Part shown: positions 44,998-53,963 of the stretch, piece by piece
Layout: each line of letters starts with the position of its first letter
How positions within the stretch are numbered: the stretch's first letter is position 1
From: Limnocylindrus sp040397235
GTDB lineage: Bacteria; Chloroflexota; Limnocylindria; Limnocylindrales; Limnocylindraceae
Assembly (NCBI GenBank): GCA_040397235.1
Contig: JBBAWH010000005.1
Span: 42,311-106,310, forward strand
DNA length: 64,000 bases
Reading direction: 5' to 3'
The notes under the pieces: model-generated
Seen by the model: only the letters and a program-made list of their open reading frames with translations
Databases searched by the model: none
Told to the model about the DNA's origin: nothing
Program-made: the position numbers and the translations under genes

Positions 44998-45003
44998 ACG
45001 GTC

Positions 45004-45009
45004 AGGGTA
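45004..45009 (-). promoter_or_regulatory. Candidate leaderless -10 box for the membrane-protein gene
   Basis: Minus-strand TACCCT lies exactly 6 nt before ATG 44997, in the same context (CGC-TACCCT) as the box before hom at the end of the window. Confidence 0.4.
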
Positions 45010-45078
45010 GCGCGAGCGGGGGCTCCCGCGTAGACTCCTCGTGACCGCAGAAGCCGGCGCACAGCATTGGAGGGCAGC

Positions 45079-46440
45079 ATGCTCCACCTCTCACGACTCA
45101 TCGGGCAACCCGTGCGCGACAGCAGCGCCGACACGATCGGCGTGATCGACGACTTGATCGCCGCCGTTGGTACGAGCCACCCACCAATCACGGGGCTCGT
45201 GGTCCGAACTGGGCGCCGTCGCATCTACCTCGGCTGGGACAGCGTGGAGCGTATGGATGCCGCGGGGGCCACAATTTTGGCGACGCGCGTCAACATCAGC
45301 CGCTTCCGAAGGCGCGAAGACGAGATCCTCCTTAAGGGCGACCTGCTCGACAAGCAGATTGTTGACATTGATGGCCGTAAGGTCGTGCGCGCCAATGACG
45401 TGATCCTCGACTTTGTTGAAGGGGCGATGCGCCTCGTTGCCGTTGACGTTGGCACCGCCGGACTGCTGCGCCGACTCGGCCTCCCTGACTCCTGGATCAA
45501 TCGTCTTTCAGGCGAGCAGTCGCGCGTCGCCTCGTACATTGATTGGGAGGATGTTGATCCGCTCGGCTCCACCATCGCCAGCGTACGTCTGCGCGTGCCA
45601 CACGCCGGCCTCTCTGAGCTGCACCCGGCCGACCTTGCCACCATTGTTGACCAGCTGACGCCGCGTGACCGCGCCGACATCTTCAACACCCTTGACGAAG
45701 AGGTTGCCGCCGAGGCGCTCGAGGAGTTGGAGCCAGAGACGCGCACCGACCTGCTCGAAGACTTGGAGCCGGAGCGTGCCGCGGACCTGTTGGAAGAGAT
45801 GAGCCCCGACGAGGCGGCCGACGCCGTTGCCGAACTCTCGCCGGTCAGCCGCAAGGAGATCTTGCGCCTGATGACGAAAGAAGAGCGCGAGGATGTGCAG
45901 GAGCTCCTAGCCCACCCAGAGAAGAGCGCCGGTGGCCTGATGACGACCGAGCATGTGGCGTTGCGTCCGCAGGCAACCGTCGCAGAGGCACTCGCCGCCA
46001 TTCGCCGTCACGAGCCCGACGCCGAGGTCGCCTTTGCCGTCTACATCGTGGATGGTCGTCGCCGACTGCTCGGCGAGGTAACGCTGCGCGACCTTGTGCT
46101 CGCCGCACCGAACACGTCGGTTGGTGAACTGATGGAAGATGATCCGGTCACGGTTGAGCTGCTCGCCCACTCCGATGAGGTGGCACGCGTGGTGACCCGC
46201 TACGGTCTCGTTGCCGTCCCAGTGGTCGACGCCAACCACCGCCTGATGGGGGTGATCACGGTGAGCGACGCGCTCTGGGATGTGCTCCCTGAAGAGTGGC
46301 GCCGCGAGATGCCGCGCCGCCTGCACGCCGACAGCTTCGCTGCGGGTGGCCCAATAGAACTCCCAACCCGTTCAACGACAAAGCGCGGAACAAAGGCGCA
46401 AGCGAAGCCGCGCAAGAGGGGCTCGGCGAAGCATGCTTAA
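45079..46440 (+). CDS. PRC-barrel / MgtE N-terminal / CBS-domain protein without membrane domain
   Basis: Cytoplasmic protein of 453 aa. Order of domains: two PRC-barrel-like segments (LIGQPVRDSSADTIGVIDDL and LDKQIVDIDGRKVVRANDVI), the MgtE-N helical repeat domain (LHPADLATIVDQLTPRDRADI to about residue 280), then a CBS pair (GGLMTTEHVALRP to ITVSDALWDVL). The MgtE channel domain is absent. In MgtE these parts sense Mg2+ and gate the pore. The gene overlaps the NRAMP-like permease gene by 8 nt, so it probably regulates that permease. ATG 45079 has GGAGGG 4 nt upstream. Confidence 0.85.
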   Translation: MLHLSRLIGQPVRDSSADTIGVIDDLIAAVGTSHPPITGLVVRTGRRRIYLGWDSVERMDAAGATILATRVNISRFRRREDEILLKGDLLDKQIVDIDGRKVVRANDVILDFVEGAMRLVAVDVGTAGLLRRLGLPDSWINRLSGEQSRVASYIDWEDVDPLGSTIASVRLRVPHAGLSELHPADLATIVDQLTPRDRADIFNTLDEEVAAEALEELEPETRTDLLEDLEPERAADLLEEMSPDEAADAVAELSPVSRKEILRLMTKEEREDVQELLAHPEKSAGGLMTTEHVALRPQATVAEALAAIRRHEPDAEVAFAVYIVDGRRRLLGEVTLRDLVLAAPNTSVGELMEDDPVTVELLAHSDEVARVVTRYGLVAVPVVDANHRLMGVITVSDALWDVLPEEWRREMPRRLHADSFAAGGPIELPTRSTTKRGTKAQAKPRKRGSAKHA

Positions 46441-47698
46441 TTTGGGCCTTCGTGAAACGTTCCGCCGTCGCCGTGGTCCACTCGCATTCTTGGCAGTCGT
46501 TGGGCCGGGCCTGATCGCCGGCGTTGCGGGGAACGATGCTGGCGGCATCACCACCTACGCCACCCTCGGCTCTCAGACCGGGCTGCGCTTCCTCTGGATC
46601 CTGCCACTCACCGCACTGCTCCTTGCCCTGGTGCAGGAGTCGGTGGCCCGACTCGGCGTTGTCACTGGGCAGGGGCTCTCAGACCTGATTCGCGAGCGCT
46701 TCGGCGTGCGCTGGGCACTCTTCGCCATGATCGTCTTGCTCCTCGCTAACCTTGCCAACACCGTAGCGAACGTTGCCGGTGCCGCCTCCGCGCTAGCAAT
46801 CTTCAACGTGCCGATCTTGCTGACCGCGCCGCTCTCGGCACTCGCGGTGTGGGTGCTCGTGGTCTACGGCAGCTATCGCAGCGTCGAGCGCATCTTCCTG
46901 TCACTCACCGCCGTCTTCTTGGCCTACATCGCCGCCGCACTCTTGGCGAATCCAAACTGGGCCGCCGTCGCCTCATCCCTCACCACGCCAAGCCTCGCCG
47001 GAGTTTCGGGGGCTGAGATGCTGCTGCTGGTGGCGGTCGTTGGTACAACGGTGACGCCGTACATGCAGTTCTACCTGCAGTCTGCTGTTGCTGAGAAGGG
47101 GATCGGCGTCGAGGAGCTTGGCGCTGCCCGCGCCGACGCCATCCTCGGCTCCATCTGGACGAACTTCATCGCCGCCTGCGTGGTGATTGCGACGGCGGTC
47201 GCACTCGGATCACTTGGGAAGCCGATCGGCTCGGCGGCGGATGCGGCGGTCGCACTCGAGCCGCTCGCCGGCGAGTTCTCGAAGATTCTCTTCGGCGCCG
47301 GCCTCTTTGGCGCGAGCCTTTTGGCAATGGCGATCATGCCGCTCACCACCGCCTTCGCCCTCTCCGAGGCGTTCGGCTTTGAATCGGGGGTCGACAAGCG
47401 CCTGCGCGAGGCGCCGATCTTCTACGGCATCTTCACCGCGATCTTGGCGATTGGCGCCATCGTGGTGATGCTCCCTGGGCTGAATCCGATCGGCGCGATC
47501 ATCAGCAGCCAGTACCTGCAGGGGCTCTTCCTGCCGATCGTGCTCGCCTTCATCGTGAAGCTCTCGAGCAGCAAGTCGCTCCTCGGTGAGCACGCCTCGC
47601 CGCGCTGGTTGCGCCTGGTTGGCTGGGGCTCTGTTGCGATCCTCGCCACGCTAAATGTGGGGATCGTCTTGGTCAACATCCTCGGCCTCGCCGCCTAA
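46433..47698 (+). CDS. NRAMP-related divalent-cation transporter
   Basis: Membrane permease of 421 aa with about 11 helices of the NRAMP fold. In helix 1 the canonical DPGN is replaced by NDAGG (VAGNDAGGITTYATLGSQTG). In helix 6 the canonical MPH-type motif reads MPLTTAF. These changes suggest a cation preference unlike Mn2+/Fe2+ transporters, possibly Mg2+ or another ion. It overlaps the MgtE-N/CBS gene, which is the likely gating partner. MntH-like manganese uptake remains possible. Confidence 0.82.
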   Translation: MLNLGLRETFRRRRGPLAFLAVVGPGLIAGVAGNDAGGITTYATLGSQTGLRFLWILPLTALLLALVQESVARLGVVTGQGLSDLIRERFGVRWALFAMIVLLLANLANTVANVAGAASALAIFNVPILLTAPLSALAVWVLVVYGSYRSVERIFLSLTAVFLAYIAAALLANPNWAAVASSLTTPSLAGVSGAEMLLLVAVVGTTVTPYMQFYLQSAVAEKGIGVEELGAARADAILGSIWTNFIAACVVIATAVALGSLGKPIGSAADAAVALEPLAGEFSKILFGAGLFGASLLAMAIMPLTTAFALSEAFGFESGVDKRLREAPIFYGIFTAILAIGAIVVMLPGLNPIGAIISSQYLQGLFLPIVLAFIVKLSSSKSLLGEHASPRWLRLVGWGSVAILATLNVGIVLVNILGLAA

Positions 47699-47713
47699 GC
47701 GCCCCGTTCCGCG

Positions 47714-49183
47714 CTACGGCGCGACTGGTGGGCCTTCGTTGAGGTGATCTGCGACCGGCCCAAAGTAGGGGGCGAGCCACACCTTGGTGCAGCTGATCGT
47801 TGCCGCGAGTTTCGCCGCGGTTGGCGCGAATCGCATCTTGGCGCCCGCGAGCGCACACTTCTTCGCGCTGTCGGTGCCGCCCGTCATCAGGAGTGACTTC
47901 CAGCCTCCTGCAATATCAGGGCCGAGCAGAAGGGCGGGCTTCGCATAGGCAATCACATTGAAGATCGCCTCAACGTTTGCAGTCGTAATGGTGCCGCGCA
48001 CCAGTGGTGGCCCCTTCTTGTACCAACGGAGATTCATCAAGGAGGCGAGTGCCGCCGCACGGAATCGGTCCGCCTCGAGGACCCGGAGTGTGATGCCTGC
48101 GACGATTCTTGGATGTCGCAGTGCGCGTGGTCCAACCTCATCATATTTACGCGATCGCCCAAATCCGGTCCACAGGTTACTCGGCACGCGGAAGGAGCAG
48201 CTCTCGTTTGTTGCCGCACTCAGCGGGATCGTAATGTCGCAAGAGCCCTCAACGAAGTATGGGCTCGTGGTGCGCACCGTCTTGTTTGTGCTTGGCTCCT
48301 TGCAGTTGGCGTAGCTCCAGCCGATCACCTTGCTGCTCGGGTAGTTGTCGGCACGGCCCGGTCGCAAGAAGAGGAGGTCGCCATACATGGCGTTTGAGGC
48401 AAGGTTCCGATCGAGGTAGCTTGATCCGCTCCCCTTGATCTTGCGCAGGGTGTCCGTGCGGCAGGCGGCGAATCTCGTCTTCTCGTTGAGTTGCACGATC
48501 GTGTCAGCGGGGGCGATGCGATCGAGCACGGCCCCCATGATGTCGGAGGTACCGAACGTCGTCAGGGTCCAATCATCAATTTCAATGCCGAGCCCCCAGG
48601 CGATGTTCTGGGCCATTAAGTCTGCCGCAACGATGCTGCGCTCCCAGGCGAGCTTCTTATCCCACGCGGTTCGCTGGCTGGTGGTCATGTTGGAGCGGGC
48701 ACACTGCTGTGCCCGAACGATCATGGCGTTGATCTTGTCGGTGAAGATCTTGGAGCCGGCGCGGCAGAACGACTTCGCCAGTGCTGGCTTGAGCGGGAAG
48801 CCGTAGAGATCCCGCGGAATGCTGTACGCGGCGGTCTGACCGCTGAATGGATCGACGGTGAGGAGCATGATCACATCGGTGCGCTCAGAGCCGAGCTGAT
48901 CTCGGGACACGCGCGCCACCTTGTCGTTCGCCGGGGACCAGGTCCAGTCTGTGGCGTTCACCACACCTTCGCCGCAGCGCTCCGCGGTCTTGTCGATCAG
49001 TGAGCCAGCACAACGCTTATCGCTACCCAAAAAGAGGAGCGTGTAGCGGCCGTCGGTGCCGAGGATGTTGGTCGGCGTGGCGGCAGCGGGGCTCGGTGGC
49101 GTGCTCGCCCAGATGACGGTGGCGGTGAAGATCGTCGCCAGCAGGGCGACGGCAAGGGCGTACGGGCGGGCGGTACGGATCAC
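47714..49183 (-). CDS. LCP-family-like exported protein, Cys-rich
   Basis: Protein of 489 aa with an N-terminal signal anchor (about 7-27). The LCP-type domain starts with LLFLGSDKR, then TDVIMLLTVDPFSG and the Arg motif YSIPRDLYGFPL. The C-terminal half diverges from standard LCP proteins. Ten cysteines lie in the exported part, suggesting disulfides. The start is GTG 49183, sharing one base with the fabG stop (TAGTG). It is the last gene of the fatty-acid operon, so it may attach a lipid-linked polymer at the envelope. Confidence 0.7.
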   Translation of the reverse strand: MIRTARPYALAVALLATIFTATVIWASTPPSPAAATPTNILGTDGRYTLLFLGSDKRCAGSLIDKTAERCGEGVVNATDWTWSPANDKVARVSRDQLGSERTDVIMLLTVDPFSGQTAAYSIPRDLYGFPLKPALAKSFCRAGSKIFTDKINAMIVRAQQCARSNMTTSQRTAWDKKLAWERSIVAADLMAQNIAWGLGIEIDDWTLTTFGTSDIMGAVLDRIAPADTIVQLNEKTRFAACRTDTLRKIKGSGSSYLDRNLASNAMYGDLLFLRPGRADNYPSSKVIGWSYANCKEPSTNKTVRTTSPYFVEGSCDITIPLSAATNESCSFRVPSNLWTGFGRSRKYDEVGPRALRHPRIVAGITLRVLEADRFRAAALASLMNLRWYKKGPPLVRGTITTANVEAIFNVIAYAKPALLLGPDIAGGWKSLLMTGGTDSAKKCALAGAKMRFAPTAAKLAATISCTKVWLAPYFGPVADHLNEGPPVAP

Positions 49184-49932
49184 TACATCATCACCAGGCC
49201 ACCGTCGACGCCGAGCACCTGCCCGGTGACGTACGAGGCCTCGCGCGATGCAAGGTAGACCACCGCGGCGGCGATCTCATGCGGTTCGCCGAAGCGACCG
49301 AGTGGAGTTGCGCTCTTCACGCCCTCCTTGATCGCCTCTGGAAGATCGGCGGTGAGTTCGGTGACGATGAAGCCTGGCGCCACCGCGTTGACGGTGATGC
49401 CGCGGCTGGCGACCTCGCGCGCGGTCGCCTTGGTGAGGCCGATCATGCCGGCCTTCGCCGAGCTGTAATTCGCCTGGCCGGCGTTCCCCGCCTGGCCCGA
49501 GACGCTGGTGATGTTCACGATGCGGCCACTCTTGGCGCGCAGCATCTCGCGCACGGCGGCCTTCGTCATATAGAAGGCGCCCGAAAGATTCGTGTCGATG
49601 ACCTCGCGCCACTGCTCTGGCGTCATGCGCAAGATGAGGGTGTCGCGTGTGATGCCGGCGTTGTTGACGAGCAGGTCGACCTTGCCGAACAACTCCATCG
49701 CCTTGGCAACCACGGCGACCGCACTATCGGGATCGGCGGCGTCGGCCTGCATGGCAGCCACCTTGCGACCCTTGGCGGTGATCTCGGCGACCACGGCGTC
49801 GGCGGCGGCGGTGTTCCCCTTATAGGTGATCAGCACGTCGGCACCCGCATCGGCGAGGGCGATGGCGATGGCGCGGCCAATGCCGCGGGCACCTCCGGTG
49901 ACGATTGCGGCGTATCCGTTCAGCTCAAACAT
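49183..49932 (-). CDS. fabG: 3-oxoacyl-ACP reductase
   Basis: NADPH-dependent SDR that reduces beta-ketoacyl-ACP in fatty-acid elongation. The cofactor motif is TGGARGIGRAIA, then LVNNAGIT. The catalytic Ser is in ITSVSG and the YxxxK appears as NYSSAKAG. The length of 249 aa is typical. The ATG has GAGGAGG about 5 nt upstream. It lies 40 nt after fabH in the fab operon. Confidence 0.95.
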   Translation of the reverse strand: MFELNGYAAIVTGGARGIGRAIAIALADAGADVLITYKGNTAAADAVVAEITAKGRKVAAMQADAADPDSAVAVVAKAMELFGKVDLLVNNAGITRDTLILRMTPEQWREVIDTNLSGAFYMTKAAVREMLRAKSGRIVNITSVSGQAGNAGQANYSSAKAGMIGLTKATAREVASRGITVNAVAPGFIVTELTADLPEAIKEGVKSATPLGRFGEPHEIAAAVVYLASREASYVTGQVLGVDGGLVMM

Positions 49933-49972
49933 GGAACCTCCTCAACTCAATCTGATGGGGCTAGTGTCGGGC

Positions 49973-51154
49973 TTAGCGGCGCTTTGCGTCTAGCAGTGGG
50001 GCGAGCGCGCTCGGCACGACTGCCGCCTTCGCTCCCCCCTCAGGGCGCTTGATCTTGATCGCCGCCGTATCAACCGCCGCGGCGCGGGCCCCGTTGGCGG
50101 GGTCGGCATCCCAGCGCGTCACGAAGGCGCCCGAGGTGTAGCCGCCACCGAAGGCAACGGTGCAGAAGACATCGCCCGGCTTCAGTCGGCCGGCGGCGAC
50201 CGCTTCGGAGAGGGCGATCGGGATACTGGCGGCAGAAGTGTTCCCGTAGCGGTCGAGGTTGACGAAGATCTTCTCCATCGGGAAGTCGATCGCCTTGGAG
50301 ACGTGCTCAATGATGCGCAGGTTCGCCTGATGCGGGATCACCAGATCCACCTCAGGAACGGTGAGGCCCGCGCGCTGAATCGCCGTCGTCGCAACGGCAG
50401 CCATGGTGCGCGTGGCGTACACGTAGGTCTTAGCCCCATCCATCTTGATCAGCGGATCGGCGTCGTCACCCGAGCCACCAGGAATCCAGAGTGCGAATGC
50501 CCCCGACGGATCAGCCGAGAGTTCGAAGCTCAACGTGCCCGGGCGCGTGGCGACGTTCTGGTCGTCGCGCAGGTCGAGCGCGTCGAGGACAATTGCGCCC
50601 GCACCATCACCAAAGAGCACACAGGTCGAACGATCGCTCCAATCAACAACGCGCGAGAGTGACTCCGCGCCAATGACGAGTGCACGCTGGCCGAGACCGG
50701 CGGTGAGGAAGCCGTGCGCCACGGCGTACGCGTAGGCGAAGCCGGAGCAGGCGGCAGAGAGGTCGAATGCGGCGGCGCGATGGCTGCCAATCGCCTCCTT
50801 CACCAACACGGCGGTGCTCGGCATCGGATGATCCGGGGTGAGGGTAGCGACAACGATCAGGTCAACGGAGTCGGCGGAGACACCAGCTACGGCGAGTGCG
50901 CGCGCGGCGGCAATCGCACCCATTGATGCCGTTGTCTCGTCTGCGCCCGCGATGTGTCGCTCACGAATGCCCGTGCGCGTGCTAATCCACTCGTCACTCG
51001 TCTCAACGATCTTCTCGAGATCGGCGTTGGTGAGCACCGCCTTCGGCACCTCGTGGCCCCATCCAACAATGTGGGTCGTACGATTCGGCAGCGCCGCTAA
51101 GCCAGTCTCACCACCAATGCGTGTGGCGTCGCCGTTGGTCAGCGGTCCGCTCAT
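49973..51154 (-). CDS. fabH: Beta-ketoacyl-ACP synthase III
   Basis: Starts fatty-acid synthesis by condensing acyl-CoA with malonyl-ACP. The catalytic triad is visible: Cys in SAACSGFAYA, His in PHQANLRI and Asn in RYGNTSAAS. At 393 aa it is longer than the usual 310-340, mainly through a C-terminal Ala/Lys extension of about 50 residues and some extra N-terminal residues. Its ATG overlaps the accB stop (ATGA), so translation is coupled. Confidence 0.93.
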   Translation of the reverse strand: MSGPLTNGDATRIGGETGLAALPNRTTHIVGWGHEVPKAVLTNADLEKIVETSDEWISTRTGIRERHIAGADETTASMGAIAAARALAVAGVSADSVDLIVVATLTPDHPMPSTAVLVKEAIGSHRAAAFDLSAACSGFAYAYAVAHGFLTAGLGQRALVIGAESLSRVVDWSDRSTCVLFGDGAGAIVLDALDLRDDQNVATRPGTLSFELSADPSGAFALWIPGGSGDDADPLIKMDGAKTYVYATRTMAAVATTAIQRAGLTVPEVDLVIPHQANLRIIEHVSKAIDFPMEKIFVNLDRYGNTSAASIPIALSEAVAAGRLKPGDVFCTVAFGGGYTSGAFVTRWDADPANGARAAAVDTAAIKIKRPEGGAKAAVVPSALAPLLDAKRR

Positions 51155-51930
51155 ACTGGCTCCACCTCGATGATCGGCGTCTTCGCCTTCACCAGAAGTC
51201 CGTCTTGCGCAATGATGCGCACCACACGGCCCGCCTTGTCGCTCTTGATCTCGTTGAAGAGCTTCATCGCCTCGATGAGGCCGATCGGCTGGCCAACTGC
51301 CACGATCGATCCGACACTGATCAACGGCGCGGCGCCCGGCGACGACGCGGCGTAGAAGATGCCGGTGAGTGGTGCGTTCACCACCGAGCCGCTCGGTGCG
51401 GCTGCGCTCGCTGGCGCAGCGGGCGCTGGCTTTGTGCCCGTTGGTAGCGGCACGGGCGCGGCGCTGGCAAGGCTCTCGGGTGTGCCGGCTGGGGCCGATA
51501 CGACGTGGATCCCCTGCACCGCGCTACGACTACGCACCACCACCCGGGTGCTGCCCGCAGAGAGTTCGACCTCGGCGAGGCCACTCCCGTCGGCGACCAC
51601 AGCCAGGCGGTCGATGATCTCAATGAGGGCGGCGTCATCGGAAGTCAGCGGCAGGTTGGCCGGCAGGCGTGCGCCGCTGCGGCTCTCCCCCTTCCGAGGT
51701 CGCGGCGGCATGTTCGGCACTGGGGCAGCCGCGGCTGGCAGGGCACTCTCGATGAGTCGTGATGGGTCTCGTGGCGCCAGTCGCTCAATGGCTGGAGTCG
51801 ACGGCGGAGTCACGTTGCTCGCTGGGGCCACCTCTGGTGCGTCGCCGCGCGCGCGGCGTGCCACATCGCGCGCCGCCTCGAGGGCGCGTCGTGCGCTCTT
51901 CTGCAGACGAACGCGCCGCTTCTCGGGCAT
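51151..51930 (-). CDS. accB: Biotin carboxyl carrier protein of acetyl-CoA carboxylase
   Basis: Carries biotin between AccC and the carboxyltransferase. The biotinyl domain is at the C-terminus with EAMKLF, Lys223 being the biotin attachment site for BirA. A Pro/Ala-rich linker and a basic N-terminus of about 90 residues make it long (259 aa against the usual 150-180). I start at ATG 51930, which shares one base with the fabF TGA stop and has GGGAGGG 6 nt upstream. Its true biotin lysine contrasts with the second homologue at 55810. Confidence 0.92.
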   Translation of the reverse strand: MPEKRRVRLQKSARRALEAARDVARRARGDAPEVAPASNVTPPSTPAIERLAPRDPSRLIESALPAAAAPVPNMPPRPRKGESRSGARLPANLPLTSDDAALIEIIDRLAVVADGSGLAEVELSAGSTRVVVRSRSAVQGIHVVSAPAGTPESLASAAPVPLPTGTKPAPAAPASAAAPSGSVVNAPLTGIFYAASSPGAAPLISVGSIVAVGQPIGLIEAMKLFNEIKSDKAGRVVRIIAQDGLLVKAKTPIIEVEPV

Positions 51931-53204
51931 CAGCGACCCTCCCACTTCGCAAAGAGGAGTGCCGAATTCTGTCCGCCGAAACCGAATGCATTCACGAGCG
52001 CCAGGTTGATCTGCTGCGCAGCAGGCTCGCCAGTGACGATGTTCAGTCCAACCGTGGCCGGATCTGGCGCGGTGAGATTGAGCGTTGGATGCACGCGACC
52101 GTCGCGCATGGCGCAGATCGTCGCGATGGAGCCGAGGCCGCCGGCGGCGCCGAGCGTGTGGCCGATTGCGCCCTTGGTGGCCGTGACACTGGCGCGTGAT
52201 CCTTCGCCGAGGATCGTACGGATCGCTTCGAGCTCCGCCTTGTCGCCCTCGGGTGTCGAGGTGGCGTGCGCGTTGATGTGATCGATCTCTGCACCGGTGC
52301 GTCCCGCCTTAGCGAGTGCGCGTCGTGCGGCACGAACGGCACCAGAGCCGCCAGGTGCCGGCAGGGTGATGTGCAGCGCGTCGGCGGTGGCGCCGTAGCC
52401 AACCAGTTCGGCGAGCGGCGTTGCGCCGCGGGCCAGTGCCAGGTCGAGTCGCTCCAGCAGCAGAATGCCTGCACCTTCGGCCATCACAAAGCCATCGCGC
52501 CCGCTATCGAATGGTCGCGATGCGGCGGCGGGGTTGCCGCCGGTGGATGATGCGCCGCTGCGCGAGAGGGCGCGCATGTTGTTGAAGCCGGCGATGACCA
52601 AGGGGTGCAGCGCCGCCTCAGTGCCGCCGGCGAGCGCCACGGTGGCATCGCCGCGGCGAATCATCTCGTACGCCTCACCAATGGCGTGACCGGCGGTGGC
52701 ACAGGCGCTCACCGCGCCGAACGATGGACCCTGCGCGCCAACGTGAATGGCGACCTCGCCAGAGGCCATGTTGCCGATCGCGGCGGGCACGAAGAAGGGC
52801 GAGATGCGACTTGCGCCGCGCTCCGCGAAGAGGGCTGCCTGCTCGAAGAGTGTGGTGGCGCCGCCCAAGCCCGAGCCGATGATCGTGGCGACCCCTTCGG
52901 ACGATTCGCCAGGGGTGAAGCGTGGCGGCAGCCCAGCCGAGGCGAGCGCCTCAGCGGCGGCGGCGATGGCGAAGTGCGTGAAGCGATCGAGGCGCTTGAT
53001 CTGCTTCGGCTCGAGCACATCTGAAGGGTCAAAGTCGATCGCCTGCCCGCCGAAGTCAACCTCTTGGCCGGTCAGGTTCAAGCCCTGCAGCGCGCGAACG
53101 CCGGAGCGTCCGGCGAGGAGGCCCTCCCAGAGTGCGGCGACGCCACGGCCTAGCGGTGAGACCGCCCCCATCCCCGTAACGACGACGCGCCGCTCGTTGC
53201 TCAT
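51930..53204 (-). CDS. fabF: Beta-ketoacyl-ACP synthase II
   Basis: Elongation condensing enzyme. The N-terminus is VVVTGMGAVSPLG, the nucleophile Cys lies in SACATAGHAIGEA, and the two catalytic histidines are in NAHATSTPEGD and GHTLGAAGG. The length of 424 aa is typical. The ATG overlaps the stop of the metallophosphatase gene (ATGA), and the stop overlaps the accB start. Confidence 0.95.
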   Translation of the reverse strand: MSNERRVVVTGMGAVSPLGRGVAALWEGLLAGRSGVRALQGLNLTGQEVDFGGQAIDFDPSDVLEPKQIKRLDRFTHFAIAAAAEALASAGLPPRFTPGESSEGVATIIGSGLGGATTLFEQAALFAERGASRISPFFVPAAIGNMASGEVAIHVGAQGPSFGAVSACATAGHAIGEAYEMIRRGDATVALAGGTEAALHPLVIAGFNNMRALSRSGASSTGGNPAAASRPFDSGRDGFVMAEGAGILLLERLDLALARGATPLAELVGYGATADALHITLPAPGGSGAVRAARRALAKAGRTGAEIDHINAHATSTPEGDKAELEAIRTILGEGSRASVTATKGAIGHTLGAAGGLGSIATICAMRDGRVHPTLNLTAPDPATVGLNIVTGEPAAQQINLALVNAFGFGGQNSALLFAKWEGR

Positions 53205-53950
53205 CGCACCAGCTTCCCGGAGCGCAGCGTTGCCGCGCGGTAGGTGTCGCCGGTGAGTGCGCGCGCGCTGATCGCGTCGGCAACCCTCTCGGTGTCGTAG
53301 CTGGCACGGTAAATCTCGGCGTTGATGGTCTTCGCCTCGGGGTCAATGTCGATCACGGTAAAGGCGGCGGTGGCGTCGCCGTCGTACGGCAGTCCAACGG
53401 AGCCCGCGTCAACGAGCACCTTCCAGCCGTAGTCCTTCACGCGCGCGGTGTGGGTGAAGCCCACGCAGACGACACGTGAGTCGGTCTGACCGAGCAGCTC
53501 CAACGTGGTCGAAGGGTCAAGGTCGGCGCTCAACGGAATGGTGCGCGAGCCGGGCGAGGCGTGGCAGAAGGTCACGGCGATCTCGCCATAGCGAATGCGT
53601 CGCTCACTCGGCAACGAACGGAGCCACTCAATGCGATCGTCATCGAGCGCATCCGACGCCCACTCCACGGCAGCCTTCAGTCCAGGTGGCAGGCCACCGG
53701 CGAGGCTCGGGAACGAGGCGGCGTAGTCGAGGTCGGCCACGGCGATGTCGCCGGTGCCCGCGGTCACCAGGGCGCCCTTCCTCTGCAGCTGCTGAATCAG
53801 GTCGATCGTTTCAGAGGGCTGTGGCCCGAAGAGGGCGTGATCGCCGAGGATCGCCACCTGGTCGGGCTTGAGGGCCGGGAGTCGCGCGACGACCGCCTCG
53901 AGTGCGGCGAGGTTGCCGTGAATGTCTGAGAGAACGACGACGCGCTTCAT
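53201..53950 (-). CDS. Calcineurin-like metallophosphoesterase (YfcE-type)
   Basis: Metal-dependent phosphatase or phosphodiesterase of 249 aa. Metal motifs are LSDIHGNLAAL, LGDHALFG and, near the middle, TFCHASPG, with later DAGSVGLPYDG. This is the MJ0936/YfcE-like group with broad small-phosphate activity. It lies between fabZ (13 nt upstream) and fabF (4-nt overlap), so it is part of the fatty-acid operon. A role in phosphopantetheine or lipid phosphate turnover is conceivable but unproven. Confidence 0.85.
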   Translation of the reverse strand: MKRVVVLSDIHGNLAALEAVVARLPALKPDQVAILGDHALFGPQPSETIDLIQQLQRKGALVTAGTGDIAVADLDYAASFPSLAGGLPPGLKAAVEWASDALDDDRIEWLRSLPSERRIRYGEIAVTFCHASPGSRTIPLSADLDPSTTLELLGQTDSRVVCVGFTHTARVKDYGWKVLVDAGSVGLPYDGDATAAFTVIDIDPEAKTINAEIYRASYDTERVADAISARALTGDTYRAATLRSGKLVR

Positions 53951-53963
53951 ATCTTTCCCTTCG

